Below are positions 9,076 through 17,971 of a DNA stretch of 64,000 nt, piece by piece. A program made the position numbers and the translations under genes. Every line of letters starts with the position of its first letter. Position 1 is the first letter of the stretch. The notes beneath the pieces were generated by a model. It saw nothing but the letters and a program-made list of their open reading frames with translations, was not told the origin of the DNA and did no database searches. Origin of the DNA: Sphingobacterium faecale (GTDB lineage: Bacteria; Bacteroidota; Bacteroidia; Sphingobacteriales; Sphingobacteriaceae); contig NZ_JAERTY010000009.1 of the NCBI RefSeq assembly GCF_016746095.1, forward strand, positions 339,940 through 403,939, given 5' to 3'.

Positions 9076-10303
9076 CTAATTCTCCCGCTATTACATTTAA
9101 ACTACTCATATTGATAATCGCATCCGATATCAACATACCGCTACTCATTGGCGCAAACATCTGATAATTGATAAACGAAGGTCTTCTGAAATGAAGTCGG
9201 TAGGGAGTCCTTCCGCCATCGTGTATCAGATAAAATCCAAGTTCACCGTTCGCACCCTCTACCGAATGATATACTTCAGATTTTGGAGTATCCCATTCAC
9301 CCATCACGATTTTGAAATGATAGATCAACGCTTCCATATTATTAAATACCTGCTCTTTTGGAGGTAGATAAAAATCAGGAACGTCTGCATGAAATATGCC
9401 TTTTGGCTCTTTTTCTATTTTTTCCAATGCCTGTTGGATAATACGCATAGACTGCCACATCTCCGCGTTACGAACCATAAAACGGTCATAGACGTCTCCA
9501 TTCGTTCCTACAGGAACATCAAACTCAAACTCTTCGTACGAACAATAAGGCGCGGTTACACGTACATCATAATCTACACCGGTAGCACGTAAAATCGGGC
9601 CGGACCAACAGTAGTCCAAAGCCTGCTCTGGTGTGACCGCTGCCACCCCCGAAGTCCGTTCTATAAATATACGGTTGCGCACAAACAGCTCTTCAAACTC
9701 GCTCAAAACTGGAGGATAGCGCTTTAAAAACTCTCTAATTTTATCAAATGCAACTTCATTGAAGTCACGTTCAAATCCACCTATACGGCCAATATTTGTA
9801 GTCAATCGAGCTCCACATATTTCTTCAAATATCTCATAGATAAATTCCCGCTCCTGCATGACATACAAAAAGCCCGAAAACGCCCCTGTATCAACTCCCA
9901 AAATACCATTACAGATAATATGGTCAGCAATACGAGCAAGCTCCATGACAATAACACGCATATATTGTACGCGCTTTGGAATCTCGATATCCAACAGCTT
10001 CTCGACGGTCATATGCCACCCCATATTATTGATAGGTGACGAACAATAGTTCAAACGATCCGTCAGTGTTGTAATCTGATAAAAAGGACGGTGCTCCGCT
10101 ATCTTTTCAAAAGCACGATGTATATAGCCTATCGTAGAGACACCACTCACGATTCGTTCCCCATCAATCTGCAACACATTCTGAAATACACCATGTGTAG
10201 CTGGGTGGGTAGGCCCGAGATTGAGCGTTATCAACTCATCTTGCGGGTCATTATCAAAAAAAACAGGGCTGTTTGGGGTTATCTTGGTTATTCGGTTACT
10301 CAT
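9068..10303 (-). CDS. nuoD: NADH-quinone oxidoreductase subunit D (49-kDa)
   Basis: This hydrogenase-large-subunit-like protein forms the quinone pocket together with NuoB. It has 411 aa. The conserved N-terminal LNLGPTHPATHGVFQ (27-41) contains the quinone-site histidine loop, and WSGPILRATGVDYDVR in the middle is a family signature. NuoC and NuoD are separate genes here, not fused as in E. coli. The gene lies 18 nt after nuoC and overlaps nuoE by 8 nt. Confidence 0.97.
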   Translation of the reverse strand: MSNRITKITPNSPVFFDNDPQDELITLNLGPTHPATHGVFQNVLQIDGERIVSGVSTIGYIHRAFEKIAEHRPFYQITTLTDRLNYCSSPINNMGWHMTVEKLLDIEIPKRVQYMRVIVMELARIADHIICNGILGVDTGAFSGFLYVMQEREFIYEIFEEICGARLTTNIGRIGGFERDFNEVAFDKIREFLKRYPPVLSEFEELFVRNRIFIERTSGVAAVTPEQALDYCWSGPILRATGVDYDVRVTAPYCSYEEFEFDVPVGTNGDVYDRFMVRNAEMWQSMRIIQQALEKIEKEPKGIFHADVPDFYLPPKEQVFNNMEALIYHFKIVMGEWDTPKSEVYHSVEGANGELGFYLIHDGGRTPYRLHFRRPSFINYQMFAPMSSGMLISDAIINMSSLNVIAGELDA

Positions 10304-10321
10304 CTTAATCTACACTTGAAG

Positions 10322-10825
10322 TTAACGGCCAAAATAAAAATCTTTCTTGTCTATCCGATTAGGATCTTCTAGCGGATATTCTTTCCGCATCGGGAAAACC
10401 CCTAAATCGTCCATGTTTAAAATACGTCTCAAATCCGGATGTCCTTCAAAATGAATCCCAAAAAAATCATAGGTCTCGCGCTCCATCCAATTGGCCCCAC
10501 TCCATAGGGAGGTAGCCGAAGGTACTGTAGGCTGTTCACCGCCGACAAAGACTTTAATACGAATACGTATATTCTGAAAAAGATTATGCAGGTGATATAC
10601 TATTGCATATTGTTTGTTCTGATTGGGATAATGAACAGCTGTAATATCGGTCAAATAGTTTAACCGGAGCATTTCATCATTCTTGACGAATGCTAGCAAC
10701 TCCAAAATATCAGCAGACTCCGTCTCTATGGCCAATAGACCGTGCGGCTCACCTAAAAAACGAACCCTATCGTTAAAAACAGACTGCAACCGATCGATTA
10801 TAACTTGATTATCCAACTTATTCAT
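10322..10825 (-). CDS. nuoC: NADH-quinone oxidoreductase subunit C (30-kDa)
   Basis: This peripheral-arm structural subunit has 167 aa. The C-terminal signature is ERETYDFFGIHFEGHPDLRR (115-134), followed by the RKEYPLEDP type ending. The start overlaps the nuoB stop by 8 nt, the same length as the nuoE/nuoD overlap. Confidence 0.96.
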   Translation of the reverse strand: MNKLDNQVIIDRLQSVFNDRVRFLGEPHGLLAIETESADILELLAFVKNDEMLRLNYLTDITAVHYPNQNKQYAIVYHLHNLFQNIRIRIKVFVGGEQPTVPSATSLWSGANWMERETYDFFGIHFEGHPDLRRILNMDDLGVFPMRKEYPLEDPNRIDKKDFYFGR

Positions 10826-11372
10826 TGTTTGCTTCTATTCCGTACTTTTCTAATAATGCTTTATACTCTGGAGTATTTCTTCGATTCAAGGACTCGCTTT
10901 TAACAATTTCTTGAAGCTTCAGCACACCATCTAAAATAGCTTCAGGGCGAGGGGGACAACCCGGCACATATACATCCACAGGGATGATTTCATCAACTCC
11001 CTGAAGAACAGAATACGTGTCAAAAATCCCTCCACTAGATGCGCAAGCTCCAACAGCAATCACCCAACGAGGCTCAGCCATCTGTATATAGACCTGCCTC
11101 AACACTGGCGCCATTTTTTTGGCAATAGTACCCATCACCAACAGCATATCGGCCTGACGAGGCGAAAAACTAGGCCGTTCTGCACCAAAACGAGCTAAAT
11201 CATAGGTAGAACCCATGGTAGCCATAAATTCAATACCGCAACAAGATGTCGCAAAAGGCAAGGGCCATAGCGAATTCGCTCGAGCCAATCCAATGGCTTT
11301 ATCTAAGGAAGTGGCAAAAAATCCAGCTCCTTCCACACCCGGAGGCGCTTCGGCTAAGGTAACTTTGCTCAT
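10818..11372 (-). CDS. nuoB: NADH-quinone oxidoreductase subunit B (cluster N2)
   Basis: This subunit holds the last iron-sulfur cluster, N2, next to the quinone. It has 184 aa with the tandem cysteines Cys44-Cys45 (ATSCCGIEFM) plus Cys110 (AVGACASSGG) and Cys139 (YVPGCPPRPEAI). The motif RFGAERPSFSPRQADML follows the first pair, as usual. A 92-nt gap separates it from nuoA upstream. Confidence 0.97.
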   Translation of the reverse strand: MSKVTLAEAPPGVEGAGFFATSLDKAIGLARANSLWPLPFATSCCGIEFMATMGSTYDLARFGAERPSFSPRQADMLLVMGTIAKKMAPVLRQVYIQMAEPRWVIAVGACASSGGIFDTYSVLQGVDEIIPVDVYVPGCPPRPEAILDGVLKLQEIVKSESLNRRNTPEYKALLEKYGIEANNE

Positions 11373-11407
11373 AATTAGTCTTCTTCTTTCCGTAGTTTAT
11401 TTCTCGG

Positions 11408-11438
11408 CTCAATATAATATTTTTAATCCTGTATTGAG
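11408..11438. repeat. Short inverted repeat in the nuoA-nuoB gap
   Basis: The arms ctcaata (11408-11414) and tattgag (11432-11438) flank a 17-nt AT-rich loop. On the transcript this could be a weak stem between nuoA and nuoB. The arms are only 7 bp and no U-tract follows, so I do not call it a terminator. Confidence 0.3.
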
Positions 11439-11464
11439 GCTCAGGATTACTATTTAGAACTATT

Positions 11465-11845
11465 CTAATCCCAATCGAGCGCCTTCTTCTTGATCACATA
11501 GATAAAGCCCAAAAGCAGCATTCCCATAAAGATAAACATCTCAATAAGTCCCTGCATTCCAAACTCTCTAAAGTTAACAGCCCAAGGATACATAAATATC
11601 ACTTCTATATCAAAAATGACAAATAAGATTGCGACAAGGAAGTATTTGATGGAGAAAGGCTGCCTTGCATTACCCACCACCTCAACACCCGACTCGAAAG
11701 AAGAAAGTTTTTTCTCAGACCGTACCTTTGGCCCCAAAAGGTGCGTCCCCACGATAGTAAGAACTCCGAAACCTGTAGCGACAGCTAATTGAATCAGAAT
11801 AGGCAGATAATCTACCGGCATATTCTCTATTTGTACGTTTTCCAT
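11465..11845 (-). CDS. nuoA: NADH-quinone oxidoreductase subunit A
   Basis: This three-helix membrane subunit is the first gene of the nuo operon, 126 aa. The family signature is visible in KKLSSFESGVEVVGNARQPF and KYFLVAILFVIFDIEVIFMY, followed by PWAVNF. A candidate -7 box (TATTTTTG on the minus strand, 11873-11880) lies about 27 nt upstream of the ATG without a convincing -33 element. The stop of the upstream TPR gene is shielded by a terminator at 11896-11934, so nuo is probably transcribed from its own promoter. Confidence 0.96.
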   Translation of the reverse strand: MENVQIENMPVDYLPILIQLAVATGFGVLTIVGTHLLGPKVRSEKKLSSFESGVEVVGNARQPFSIKYFLVAILFVIFDIEVIFMYPWAVNFREFGMQGLIEMFIFMGMLLLGFIYVIKKKALDWD

Positions 11846-11895
11846 GATCAGTTTAAGTCTCAGTTATATACACAAAAATATGAATTTTATCCCCA

Positions 11896-11934
11896 AATAA
11901 AAAGGGGAACTGAATGACAGTTCCCCTTTTTATT
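11896..11934 (-). terminator. Strong hairpin terminator downstream of the TPR gene
   Basis: Perfect 17-bp inverted repeat with arms 11896-11912 and 11918-11934 and a 5-nt loop. The core is ggggaactg/cagttcccc with A- and T-runs at the base, so it works as an intrinsic terminator on the minus strand after the stop at 11951 and before nuoA. Confidence 0.9.
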
Positions 11935-11950
11935 ATTTATATCTAGAAAT

Positions 11951-13681
11951 TTAGCTCTTTAAATAGTCGATATAAGCCTGAGCCGTTTCATCCTCTGGAT
12001 TAATCTTGATTGTATTCTCAAAATACTCCAATGCTTTCTTATTTTCACCTTTCAATAAATGGAAGTATCCAACGTTATTGTAAGAGTCCACCAGTTTAGA
12101 AGTTGCATCATCATCCAATGTCTCACCGGCAGCTTGTTTATCTTTCAAGACCTTGATCAATTGATCAAAAGCAGGCACAAACAATCCTTTAGTCAATTCT
12201 GGAGTCTCTGGGTTAATAACATCCAACTGCATATTCGCATAACCTGTCATATACAGCGCCTGTACCAAATATTCGTCATAGACTTTTTGATCATTTGATT
12301 TCACAATAACGTCAAATGCTTTGATCGCGTCATTCAATTCTTTCGTCGCATCTTCTTCCTTTTCTTTCTTAGCTGCTCCCGCGCGGAAATTTGCCATTCC
12401 CAAGAAGTAATTTGCTTCGTAATAGAAATCCGTTCCCGCCTTCTGCGCAGGTATATTGAAGATAGCGGCAGCTACATCATATTTACCTTGACCAAAAGCA
12501 ACCATACCAGCCGAGCCGATTTCTGGCATCATCTCAGGATTCATTTCTAAAGCCTTCTGCAAATTAGGAAGTCCTTTAGCAATATTCCCTGCTTCGATGT
12601 TTGCTAAACCCGAGAAAAGATAATCGATATCGATCAGACGGCTTTCTTCTGCACCAGCAAATAACTTGTCGAAATACTCAACACCTTTCGCATAATCTTT
12701 ATCTTGGTTGACAGCGATCAAACCTAAATAACGGAACACCTTAGCATCTACCCCCGGTACATTAGCCAACTTTTCTGCTACCGTTTTCAACTCGTCATAT
12801 TTTTGACCATATACCAAGAAATCCGCATAACGTACATTAGCCTCCGGAGACATATCACCTGTGACCTGCAAATATTTTTTATAACTATCTACAGCCTTTG
12901 CAACCTGTGCTTCGTAAGCCGCTTTTTCCTCATCGGTATTATCAGGCATACGTTTCGCCATTTGCAACTGTGTCTCTGCTATTTCGCGATATACCGGACC
13001 ATAGTTAGGGTATTCAGATGCAATATTATTATATTGCTCCAACGCCTCATCAAAAGCAAATGCCCGTCTTGTAATTAATGCCTGTTGGACCCTTGCTTTA
13101 ACCAAGTTCGGGTCTACATTCAATGCATCACGGTAACTCACATAAGCCTGGCTATTATCTTTTAATCCTAAGAAAGCATCTCCCAATGCTACAGGAACCA
13201 TAGCATCTTTAGTATTTTTAGCTTTAGCCTGAGTCAAATAATCTACAGCTTTCGCAAAATCAGGCTTAGGTGCATCAATATATGCACGCCCGATATAATA
13301 TAGTGGTAAATAGTCTTTCTTTCCTAAAGAAGCTGTTGCTGTCGCAAATTTAGACTCCGCAGCAGAAGTATTGTTCTTCATCAAATCAACAATACCTAAA
13401 CCGACACTGTTCAATTGCTCCTTAGGTGCATTGGTCAGACCATTGTTGAAAATCATAGCCGCTGAATCCACCTTTTCGTTAATCAAATAAATCTGTCCAA
13501 GGTAAAAGTAATTCTCACCATCTTTAGCCTTCTTCTCGACCAAATTTTGCAAAATACCTTTAGCCTTATCGTACTGCTCTGCATCGATAGCAGCCTGAGC
13601 ATCCTTCAAACTTTGAGCACTTGCTGTACCAACCACAGCCCCAGCTAGTAATAAACTCAAAAATAATTTGCTTTTTGTCAT
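11951..13681 (-). CDS. Secreted tetratricopeptide-repeat protein
   Basis: This 576-aa protein has a signal peptide (cleavage expected after TASA at residue 22) and TPR-like helical pairs along the rest, for example AIDAEQYDKAKGILQNLVEK and, at the C-terminus, NNVGYFHLLKGENKKALEYF. It should act as a periplasmic or outer-membrane scaffold. It closes the minus-strand cluster of ExbB, two ExbD, TonB, a small membrane protein and a PstS-like lipoprotein, and a terminator follows it. I infer that it works with that motor system; the partner is not known from sequence. Confidence 0.85.
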   Translation of the reverse strand: MTKSKLFLSLLLAGAVVGTASAQSLKDAQAAIDAEQYDKAKGILQNLVEKKAKDGENYFYLGQIYLINEKVDSAAMIFNNGLTNAPKEQLNSVGLGIVDLMKNNTSAAESKFATATASLGKKDYLPLYYIGRAYIDAPKPDFAKAVDYLTQAKAKNTKDAMVPVALGDAFLGLKDNSQAYVSYRDALNVDPNLVKARVQQALITRRAFAFDEALEQYNNIASEYPNYGPVYREIAETQLQMAKRMPDNTDEEKAAYEAQVAKAVDSYKKYLQVTGDMSPEANVRYADFLVYGQKYDELKTVAEKLANVPGVDAKVFRYLGLIAVNQDKDYAKGVEYFDKLFAGAEESRLIDIDYLFSGLANIEAGNIAKGLPNLQKALEMNPEMMPEIGSAGMVAFGQGKYDVAAAIFNIPAQKAGTDFYYEANYFLGMANFRAGAAKKEKEEDATKELNDAIKAFDVIVKSNDQKVYDEYLVQALYMTGYANMQLDVINPETPELTKGLFVPAFDQLIKVLKDKQAAGETLDDDATSKLVDSYNNVGYFHLLKGENKKALEYFENTIKINPEDETAQAYIDYLKS

Positions 13682-13708
13682 AATTCTATCTTGTATTCTA
13701 GTTGTTTA

Positions 13709-14614
13709 CTAATTTATTTTATCTCTAATTATTATTTCCCTACCAGGCATTGTATAAGGTAATAATCCTGATTTCAAAACTATGCGTTGTCCTCTATCCC
13801 CTGTCATGAAAGCTGAGAAGCCGATTCCCAAACCCATATTCGGCTGGTAGTTCAAGACGAAAATCTCTCGCTTCAAAGGGTATTCCCCTGTAGCTAAACT
13901 CGTTTGAGAAGGTTTGACAAATTTCCTTTCGCCCGACTGTTCGTTAACTACGCTCAAGATACGAATTTTATCTTTTTCTGAAAAAGAACTTTCTAAAGAT
14001 AAAAATTGATTATAACTAATCAAGCCAACTTTTCCTTTTTTTTCGGCTACTTCCCTTAGAACAGCATCGGCACTGCCCTTTGCCTCCACATACACGCTGG
14101 CAACTTTATCAATTTTCCCCAGTTCTCTAAAATAACGGAAGACACTTGAGTTTAGGTTGTCAAAAATTAACGAGTAATTCTGTGCTTTATTGCCTTTCAT
14201 CAACTCTATAACATCAGACACTTTTGCACTCGTATCCGCATCGTTAACATTTCCTACCAAAATAATGCCATCATACGCAACGTTATAAATCCTTGGCCTA
14301 ATGGATCTGGCTTCGAATCCCTTTCGCTCGTCCTCAGTCAACTGCCTTGTCAATACTGCGAAAGCCACATCACCATTTAAAAGACTGTTAACAACCTGTA
14401 CTTCAGGCTTAGCATGTTCGTCGATTTTAGCATTGTAATATGAACTCTCAAAAACTTCTTTCTGTTCCAAAAACAAAGGCAAAACGGTTTCGTCTACGGC
14501 AACTTGCAACACCCCAGCTAGGATATCATCCTTCTTCTCCTTCTTGGTATTAGAACAACCTGTAACGCCCAGAGTAACAACACCGATCAACACAGAACAA
14601 AAAAACAGCTTCAT
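13709..14614 (-). CDS. PstS-like substrate-binding lipoprotein
   Basis: 301 aa with a lipoprotein signal peptide ending in VTGC (lipid-attached Cys20). The body looks like the PBP2/PstS fold: LQVAVDETVLPLFLEQKEVF at the start and strands such as VAFAVLTRQLTEDE and YDGIILVGN, with FVLNYQP near the end. No Pst permease or ATPase genes adjoin it. It lies directly after the TonB cluster in the same direction, so an anchored sensor or cargo role in TonB-type energisation is more plausible than ABC phosphate import. That role is inference. Confidence 0.75.
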   Translation of the reverse strand: MKLFFCSVLIGVVTLGVTGCSNTKKEKKDDILAGVLQVAVDETVLPLFLEQKEVFESSYYNAKIDEHAKPEVQVVNSLLNGDVAFAVLTRQLTEDERKGFEARSIRPRIYNVAYDGIILVGNVNDADTSAKVSDVIELMKGNKAQNYSLIFDNLNSSVFRYFRELGKIDKVASVYVEAKGSADAVLREVAEKKGKVGLISYNQFLSLESSFSEKDKIRILSVVNEQSGERKFVKPSQTSLATGEYPLKREIFVLNYQPNMGLGIGFSAFMTGDRGQRIVLKSGLLPYTMPGREIIIRDKIN

Positions 14615-14663
14615 ATACAGTAAGATTTAAAGATTAACAGAAAGATTAATCGCTTATTATTTT

Positions 14664-14906
14664 TTATCGTAAAAAATTATTTTGCCAAAGTCTAGCAAAC
14701 CGCATAAAAGAATATACAATTAGTAAGCCACCAAACATATTTTTATACGTCTTGTCGATCTCTAATGGAAACTGTTTCCAAAAGATAATTAATAGACCTA
14801 AAATGAAATAAAAAAGGAACATACATAGGCCTAAAATGGACAGAAATCGCTGTGTTGGCGATTTCTGTCTAAATTTATTGCTTCTTGAGTTGTTATTCAC
14901 ACTCAT
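14664..14906 (-). CDS. Small two-helix membrane protein overlapping tonB
   Basis: 80 aa, starting MSVNNNSRSNKFRQ. A longer frame up to 14987 is open, but its first 27 residues are just the alternative reading of the tonB end. The ATG at 14904-14906 shares one base with the tonB stop (TAATG), which fixes the start. There are two predicted membrane helices (about 23-44 and 56-72) with a basic N-terminus. I do not recognise a named family. The tight coupling to tonB suggests an accessory part of the TonB/ExbBD complex. Confidence 0.75.
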   Translation of the reverse strand: MSVNNNSRSNKFRQKSPTQRFLSILGLCMFLFYFILGLLIIFWKQFPLEIDKTYKNMFGGLLIVYSFMRFARLWQNNFLR

Positions 14907-15787
14907 TACATATTTGTTAAGTCCAAACGAATCGGTAAAGTATAGGCAACACGTACAGGACGTCCGTTCTGTATACCTGGGCTCCACTTTTTCGCTTTCT
15001 TCAACAGGTTGACAGCCGCCTGTCCCGTACCGTAGGATAGGTCACGAACGACCTTGACATCAGTCAGCTCGCCGTTTTTCTCTACCACGAATGATACCTG
15101 GACAGTTCCTTTCACTCCTGCATCAATGGCTCCTGAAGGGTACTGATAGTTGTCTCCAATCCACTTACGGAATGCAGCCATACCACCTGGCGGTTCTGGT
15201 TGGATCTCCACAGATTCGAAGATTTCCTCCCCTGTACCTGTTCCGCCTTCCACACCTTTGGTACTACCCGTAGCTGAACCAGCTACATCTTTAGTACCCC
15301 ATTTGCCTTCTGTCGTAATGCTTCCACCCTTCATACCTTTCATAGCAACAGGGCCGATAAGTTTTTTCTTATCTGTAGCTTCCTCTACTGTAGCGACCTC
15401 TTGCTCCACAGCCTTCTCCTTAGGAACAGGCTTGATTTCTGGTAGAGCCACTACATCCAATGCTGGTTTAGATTCTGCAATTTTAGGTGCTTCCTCTTGC
15501 ACAGGTGGCTTTTCTTCTTCTTCAGGAAGCTTCTCCGCCAGATCCTCTAAAGTAACCTCTTCTGTGAAAGCAATCTCCTCTTTAGGAGCCTCTTTTCCTG
15601 AAAAAAGCTTTAGATTCATTGCGGAAGGAATACTGAAAACTGCAACAACTGCCATTACGATCAGTAACGCGGTGTTAGTCGCTTTCGGCCCCAGCTTACG
15701 AAGCTCGTAAGCTCCATAGGCCTTGTTCCTGTTCTCGAAGACAACATCAAGCCACTCCTTTTTAAATATATTTAATTTTTCAAACAT
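14906..15787 (-). CDS. tonB: TonB-family energy transducer
   Basis: 293 aa. The N-terminus carries the motif typical of Bacteroidetes TonB (FENRNKAYGAYELRK, 17-31), a single membrane helix (about 38-56), a Glu/Pro/Lys-rich periplasm-spanning segment (about 66-130), a Gly/Thr-rich linker, and a TonB C-terminal domain (about 200-293, with YPSGAIDAGVKGTVQVSFVV). It transmits proton-motive energy from ExbB/ExbD to outer-membrane receptors. It follows the second exbD by 34 nt and shares a base with the next small gene. Confidence 0.92.
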   Translation of the reverse strand: MFEKLNIFKKEWLDVVFENRNKAYGAYELRKLGPKATNTALLIVMAVVAVFSIPSAMNLKLFSGKEAPKEEIAFTEEVTLEDLAEKLPEEEEKPPVQEEAPKIAESKPALDVVALPEIKPVPKEKAVEQEVATVEEATDKKKLIGPVAMKGMKGGSITTEGKWGTKDVAGSATGSTKGVEGGTGTGEEIFESVEIQPEPPGGMAAFRKWIGDNYQYPSGAIDAGVKGTVQVSFVVEKNGELTDVKVVRDLSYGTGQAAVNLLKKAKKWSPGIQNGRPVRVAYTLPIRLDLTNM

Positions 15788-15821
15788 ATTAATTCTGTTT
15801 TATGATAACTATATGTGGCGA

Positions 15822-16373
15822 CTAGTCGTTATACAGATTATCTTTTTTCAATAGCTCAACTTCTTCGGTCATGATACGGTTAGATATCATATAACGTTTG
15901 ACATCTACGATTTTCATCTCGTCCAATGCATCTACGATATTTCTAGTTACTGATTTCTCACTTGGTCGTATCACCACGATCATATCTTTACCACCTGCCT
16001 GCTGAGGAACTAATTGTTTCATCTTAATAAGTACGGCACGTAGGCCATCTTTACTATAATCAACAACTGTCGGTCCTTGAAGTGGCTTCTTGACATCCCC
16101 CTGATACCAGATAAGTTTGTCATCAGACCCCAATACTAAAGTCACACTACGATGCTCATCCACATCTACATCTGTCTGTTTATCGGTCTCGACATTTTTA
16201 TCAGGCATAGCGACATCCATCGCTTGAGGCTTATTCAAGGAAGTGGTCAACATAAAGAACGTAATCAGTAAGAACGCCAAGTCAACCATGGCTGTAAGAT
16301 CGACCTTACCACCATCTTTCTTGGTTCTGCCTTTTTTACTTTTCTTACCAGAGTCTTGATTTAATTCTGCCAT
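15822..16373 (-). CDS. exbD: ExbD/TolR-type proton channel subunit (second copy)
   Basis: 183 aa. A basic cytoplasmic N-terminus is followed by one membrane helix with the channel aspartate Asp31 in VDLTAMVDLAFLLITFFML. The rest is a periplasmic domain that ends in an ExbD-like fold (PSEKSVTRNIVDALDEM). It follows the first exbD by 15 nt. Two different ExbD paralogues in a row are common in Bacteroidetes TonB clusters and may form a heterodimer in the ExbB ring. Confidence 0.9.
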   Translation of the reverse strand: MAELNQDSGKKSKKGRTKKDGGKVDLTAMVDLAFLLITFFMLTTSLNKPQAMDVAMPDKNVETDKQTDVDVDEHRSVTLVLGSDDKLIWYQGDVKKPLQGPTVVDYSKDGLRAVLIKMKQLVPQQAGGKDMIVVIRPSEKSVTRNIVDALDEMKIVDVKRYMISNRIMTEEVELLKKDNLYND

Positions 16374-16388
16374 TTGTCTCTATTCTAT

Positions 16389-17045
16389 TTAATCAGCTTT
16401 AAGACCAGTTACGAAACTGAACTTGTTTTGCTTCTGATTACGTAATGTTTCAATTATTAAATTCAAACTAGGAAACTTCTCATCAGCATCTGCCTTGATT
16501 GCTACGGTCATTAGCTCGATATCATCCGGATCGCCACCACTTTCAATAGCTTTATCTCTCAATATCTTTGCTGATGCCAATCTAGCCTGTTTTACCCATG
16601 ATGACAATTCATTTGATGCATTTGTCGTCGAATCTACAGGGATACCTTTTTGCTTATCTGCCGTTCTATCGCCTGATTCTGCAGCCAACAATGTTTTCAT
16701 TGTTTTCATTGACACCCCAAAATCTTCCATCGATTTGAATTTACCATATTCCTCTGGTGTAAATTCAATACCATACAACGCGCCCATTTGCTGTAATGCT
16801 TGTACACGTACGTTTTGGTCTGACATATGAAAGAAGACTTTCCCTTCATCACCTACTGTGATCATCGCTACGTTTCCATCAGGCAATTTTGCTTCCGAAT
16901 ACGAATGTGGTGCGTCAACAATAAGTGACTCTTGTTGTCTTGCGGTTGCTGTAAGAACGAAGAACGTAAGAAGCAAGAAAGATACGTCACACATCGCGGT
17001 CATATCGATCGATGTACTGGCTCTTTTTACTTTTGCTTTACCCAT
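16389..17045 (-). CDS. exbD: ExbD/TolR-type proton channel subunit (first copy)
   Basis: 218 aa. The single N-terminal helix contains the channel aspartate Asp20 in SIDMTAMCDVSFLLLTFFVL. The long periplasmic part (about 36-218) has an insertion around 85-140 compared with the second copy and ends with LNLIIETLRNQKQNKFSFVT, an ExbD-like finish. The gene lies 95 nt after exbB across a stem-loop and 15 nt before the second exbD. Confidence 0.88.
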   Translation of the reverse strand: MGKAKVKRASTSIDMTAMCDVSFLLLTFFVLTATARQQESLIVDAPHSYSEAKLPDGNVAMITVGDEGKVFFHMSDQNVRVQALQQMGALYGIEFTPEEYGKFKSMEDFGVSMKTMKTLLAAESGDRTADKQKGIPVDSTTNASNELSSWVKQARLASAKILRDKAIESGGDPDDIELMTVAIKADADEKFPSLNLIIETLRNQKQNKFSFVTGLKAD

Positions 17046-17087
17046 TTTCTTTAATCTTTTTTAATTAACAACTCTTCTTTACTTAAT

Positions 17088-17140
17088 GATGCTTGCCTAT
17101 TTCAATTTCCATAAAAAAATTGAAATTTATTCAAAGCATC
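17088..17140 (-). repeat. Composite stem-loop between exbB and exbD
   Basis: Outer arms gatgctt (17088-17094) and aagcatc (17134-17140) enclose inner 10-bp arms atttcaattt (17099-17108) and aaattgaaat (17117-17126). It is AT-rich and has no clean U-tract, so it is more likely a partial attenuator or an mRNA-protecting 3' structure for exbB than a full terminator. It could favour the excess of ExbB over ExbD that the motor needs (inference). Confidence 0.5.
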
Positions 17141-17971
17141 TTATTTGTGGTTAGCCGCGTACGTTTGTACGATAGAGAAACCAGCCTCGTCGATAGAGTA
17201 AGTTAATTTGTCGATTTTTGCAGTCAAGATGTTGTACATTACAATCGCAAATGTAGATGTAGCAATACCTGTCGCTGTATTGATAAGAGCCTCTGAAATA
17301 CCGTTTGCTAATTTAGCTGAATCTGGTGCACCACCTGTTGCCAACGCCGAGAAGGCCTTGATCATACCTGTTACCGTTCCTAATAGACCAGTCAATGTAC
17401 CGATAGAAACCAATGTAGCCAATACGTTAAGATTTTTCTCTAACATCGGCATTTCTAATGCTGTAGTCTCTTCGATTTCTTTTTGGATAGCCAAAGCCGA
17501 TTTTTCTGAATCCAATCCTGGGTTAGCCTCCACATCTTTGTATTTTAACAAACCTGCTTTGATCACGTTAGCAACGGATCCTTTTTGTTTGTCACACTCA
17601 GCGATAGCTGTATCGATACTACCTGTTTTTAATAATGATTGTACTTTTCTTACGAAGTTACCTACATTACCTGTACCTGAAGCTTTGCCGATAACGATAA
17701 AACGCTCAATAGCGAATACCCATACCATTAAAAATAATCCCAATAGAACGGGAACTACATAACCAGCGTGATAAACCATACCACCATAGTTACCTGGAAG
17801 CGGTTGATTCTCCTGTTTTCCATCAATAAAGTTTGAAGGATTACCCATCACATATTCCCAAATCAAATAACCAATGATAAAACAAATAACGATAGATAAG
17901 CTCGCAAATAAGTTACCTGAATTGCCACTCTCTTGTTTTGCTGGGCTAGTAGTTTTTGGTGCGTTTGCCAT
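17141..17971 (-). CDS. exbB: MotA/TolQ/ExbB proton channel family protein
   Basis: 276 aa. There is an N-terminal membrane segment (about 22-41) additional to the usual three, then helices at about 69-91, 185-210 and 230-250. The conserved polar channel residues appear in LVSIGTLTGLLGTVTGMIKA and ALINTATGIATSTFAIVMYN. It should form the pentameric ring of the proton-driven motor with the two ExbD proteins encoded next. It is the first gene of the cluster and has a good promoter at 18066-18094. Confidence 0.92.
   Translation of the reverse strand: MANAPKTTSPAKQESGNSGNLFASLSIVICFIIGYLIWEYVMGNPSNFIDGKQENQPLPGNYGGMVYHAGYVVPVLLGLFLMVWVFAIERFIVIGKASGTGNVGNFVRKVQSLLKTGSIDTAIAECDKQKGSVANVIKAGLLKYKDVEANPGLDSEKSALAIQKEIEETTALEMPMLEKNLNVLATLVSIGTLTGLLGTVTGMIKAFSALATGGAPDSAKLANGISEALINTATGIATSTFAIVMYNILTAKIDKLTYSIDEAGFSIVQTYAANHK

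Noticed and set aside
13709..14614. Reading the PstS-like lipoprotein as part of a Pst phosphate ABC importer
   Set aside because: No pstC, pstA or pstB adjoin it; its neighbours are TonB/ExbBD genes.
14907..14987. A longer start for the small membrane protein after tonB
   Set aside because: Those 27 codons are the tonB 3' end read in another frame; the TAATG junction at 14906 gives a better start.
15150..15710. A 186-codon frame antisense to tonB
   Set aside because: It is rich in Ser, Thr and Pro as expected for the complement of the Glu/Pro/Lys-rich tonB linker and shows no domain or promoter.
17208..17762. A 184-codon frame antisense to exbB
   Set aside because: Shadow of a strongly supported exbB; no independent signal for expression.
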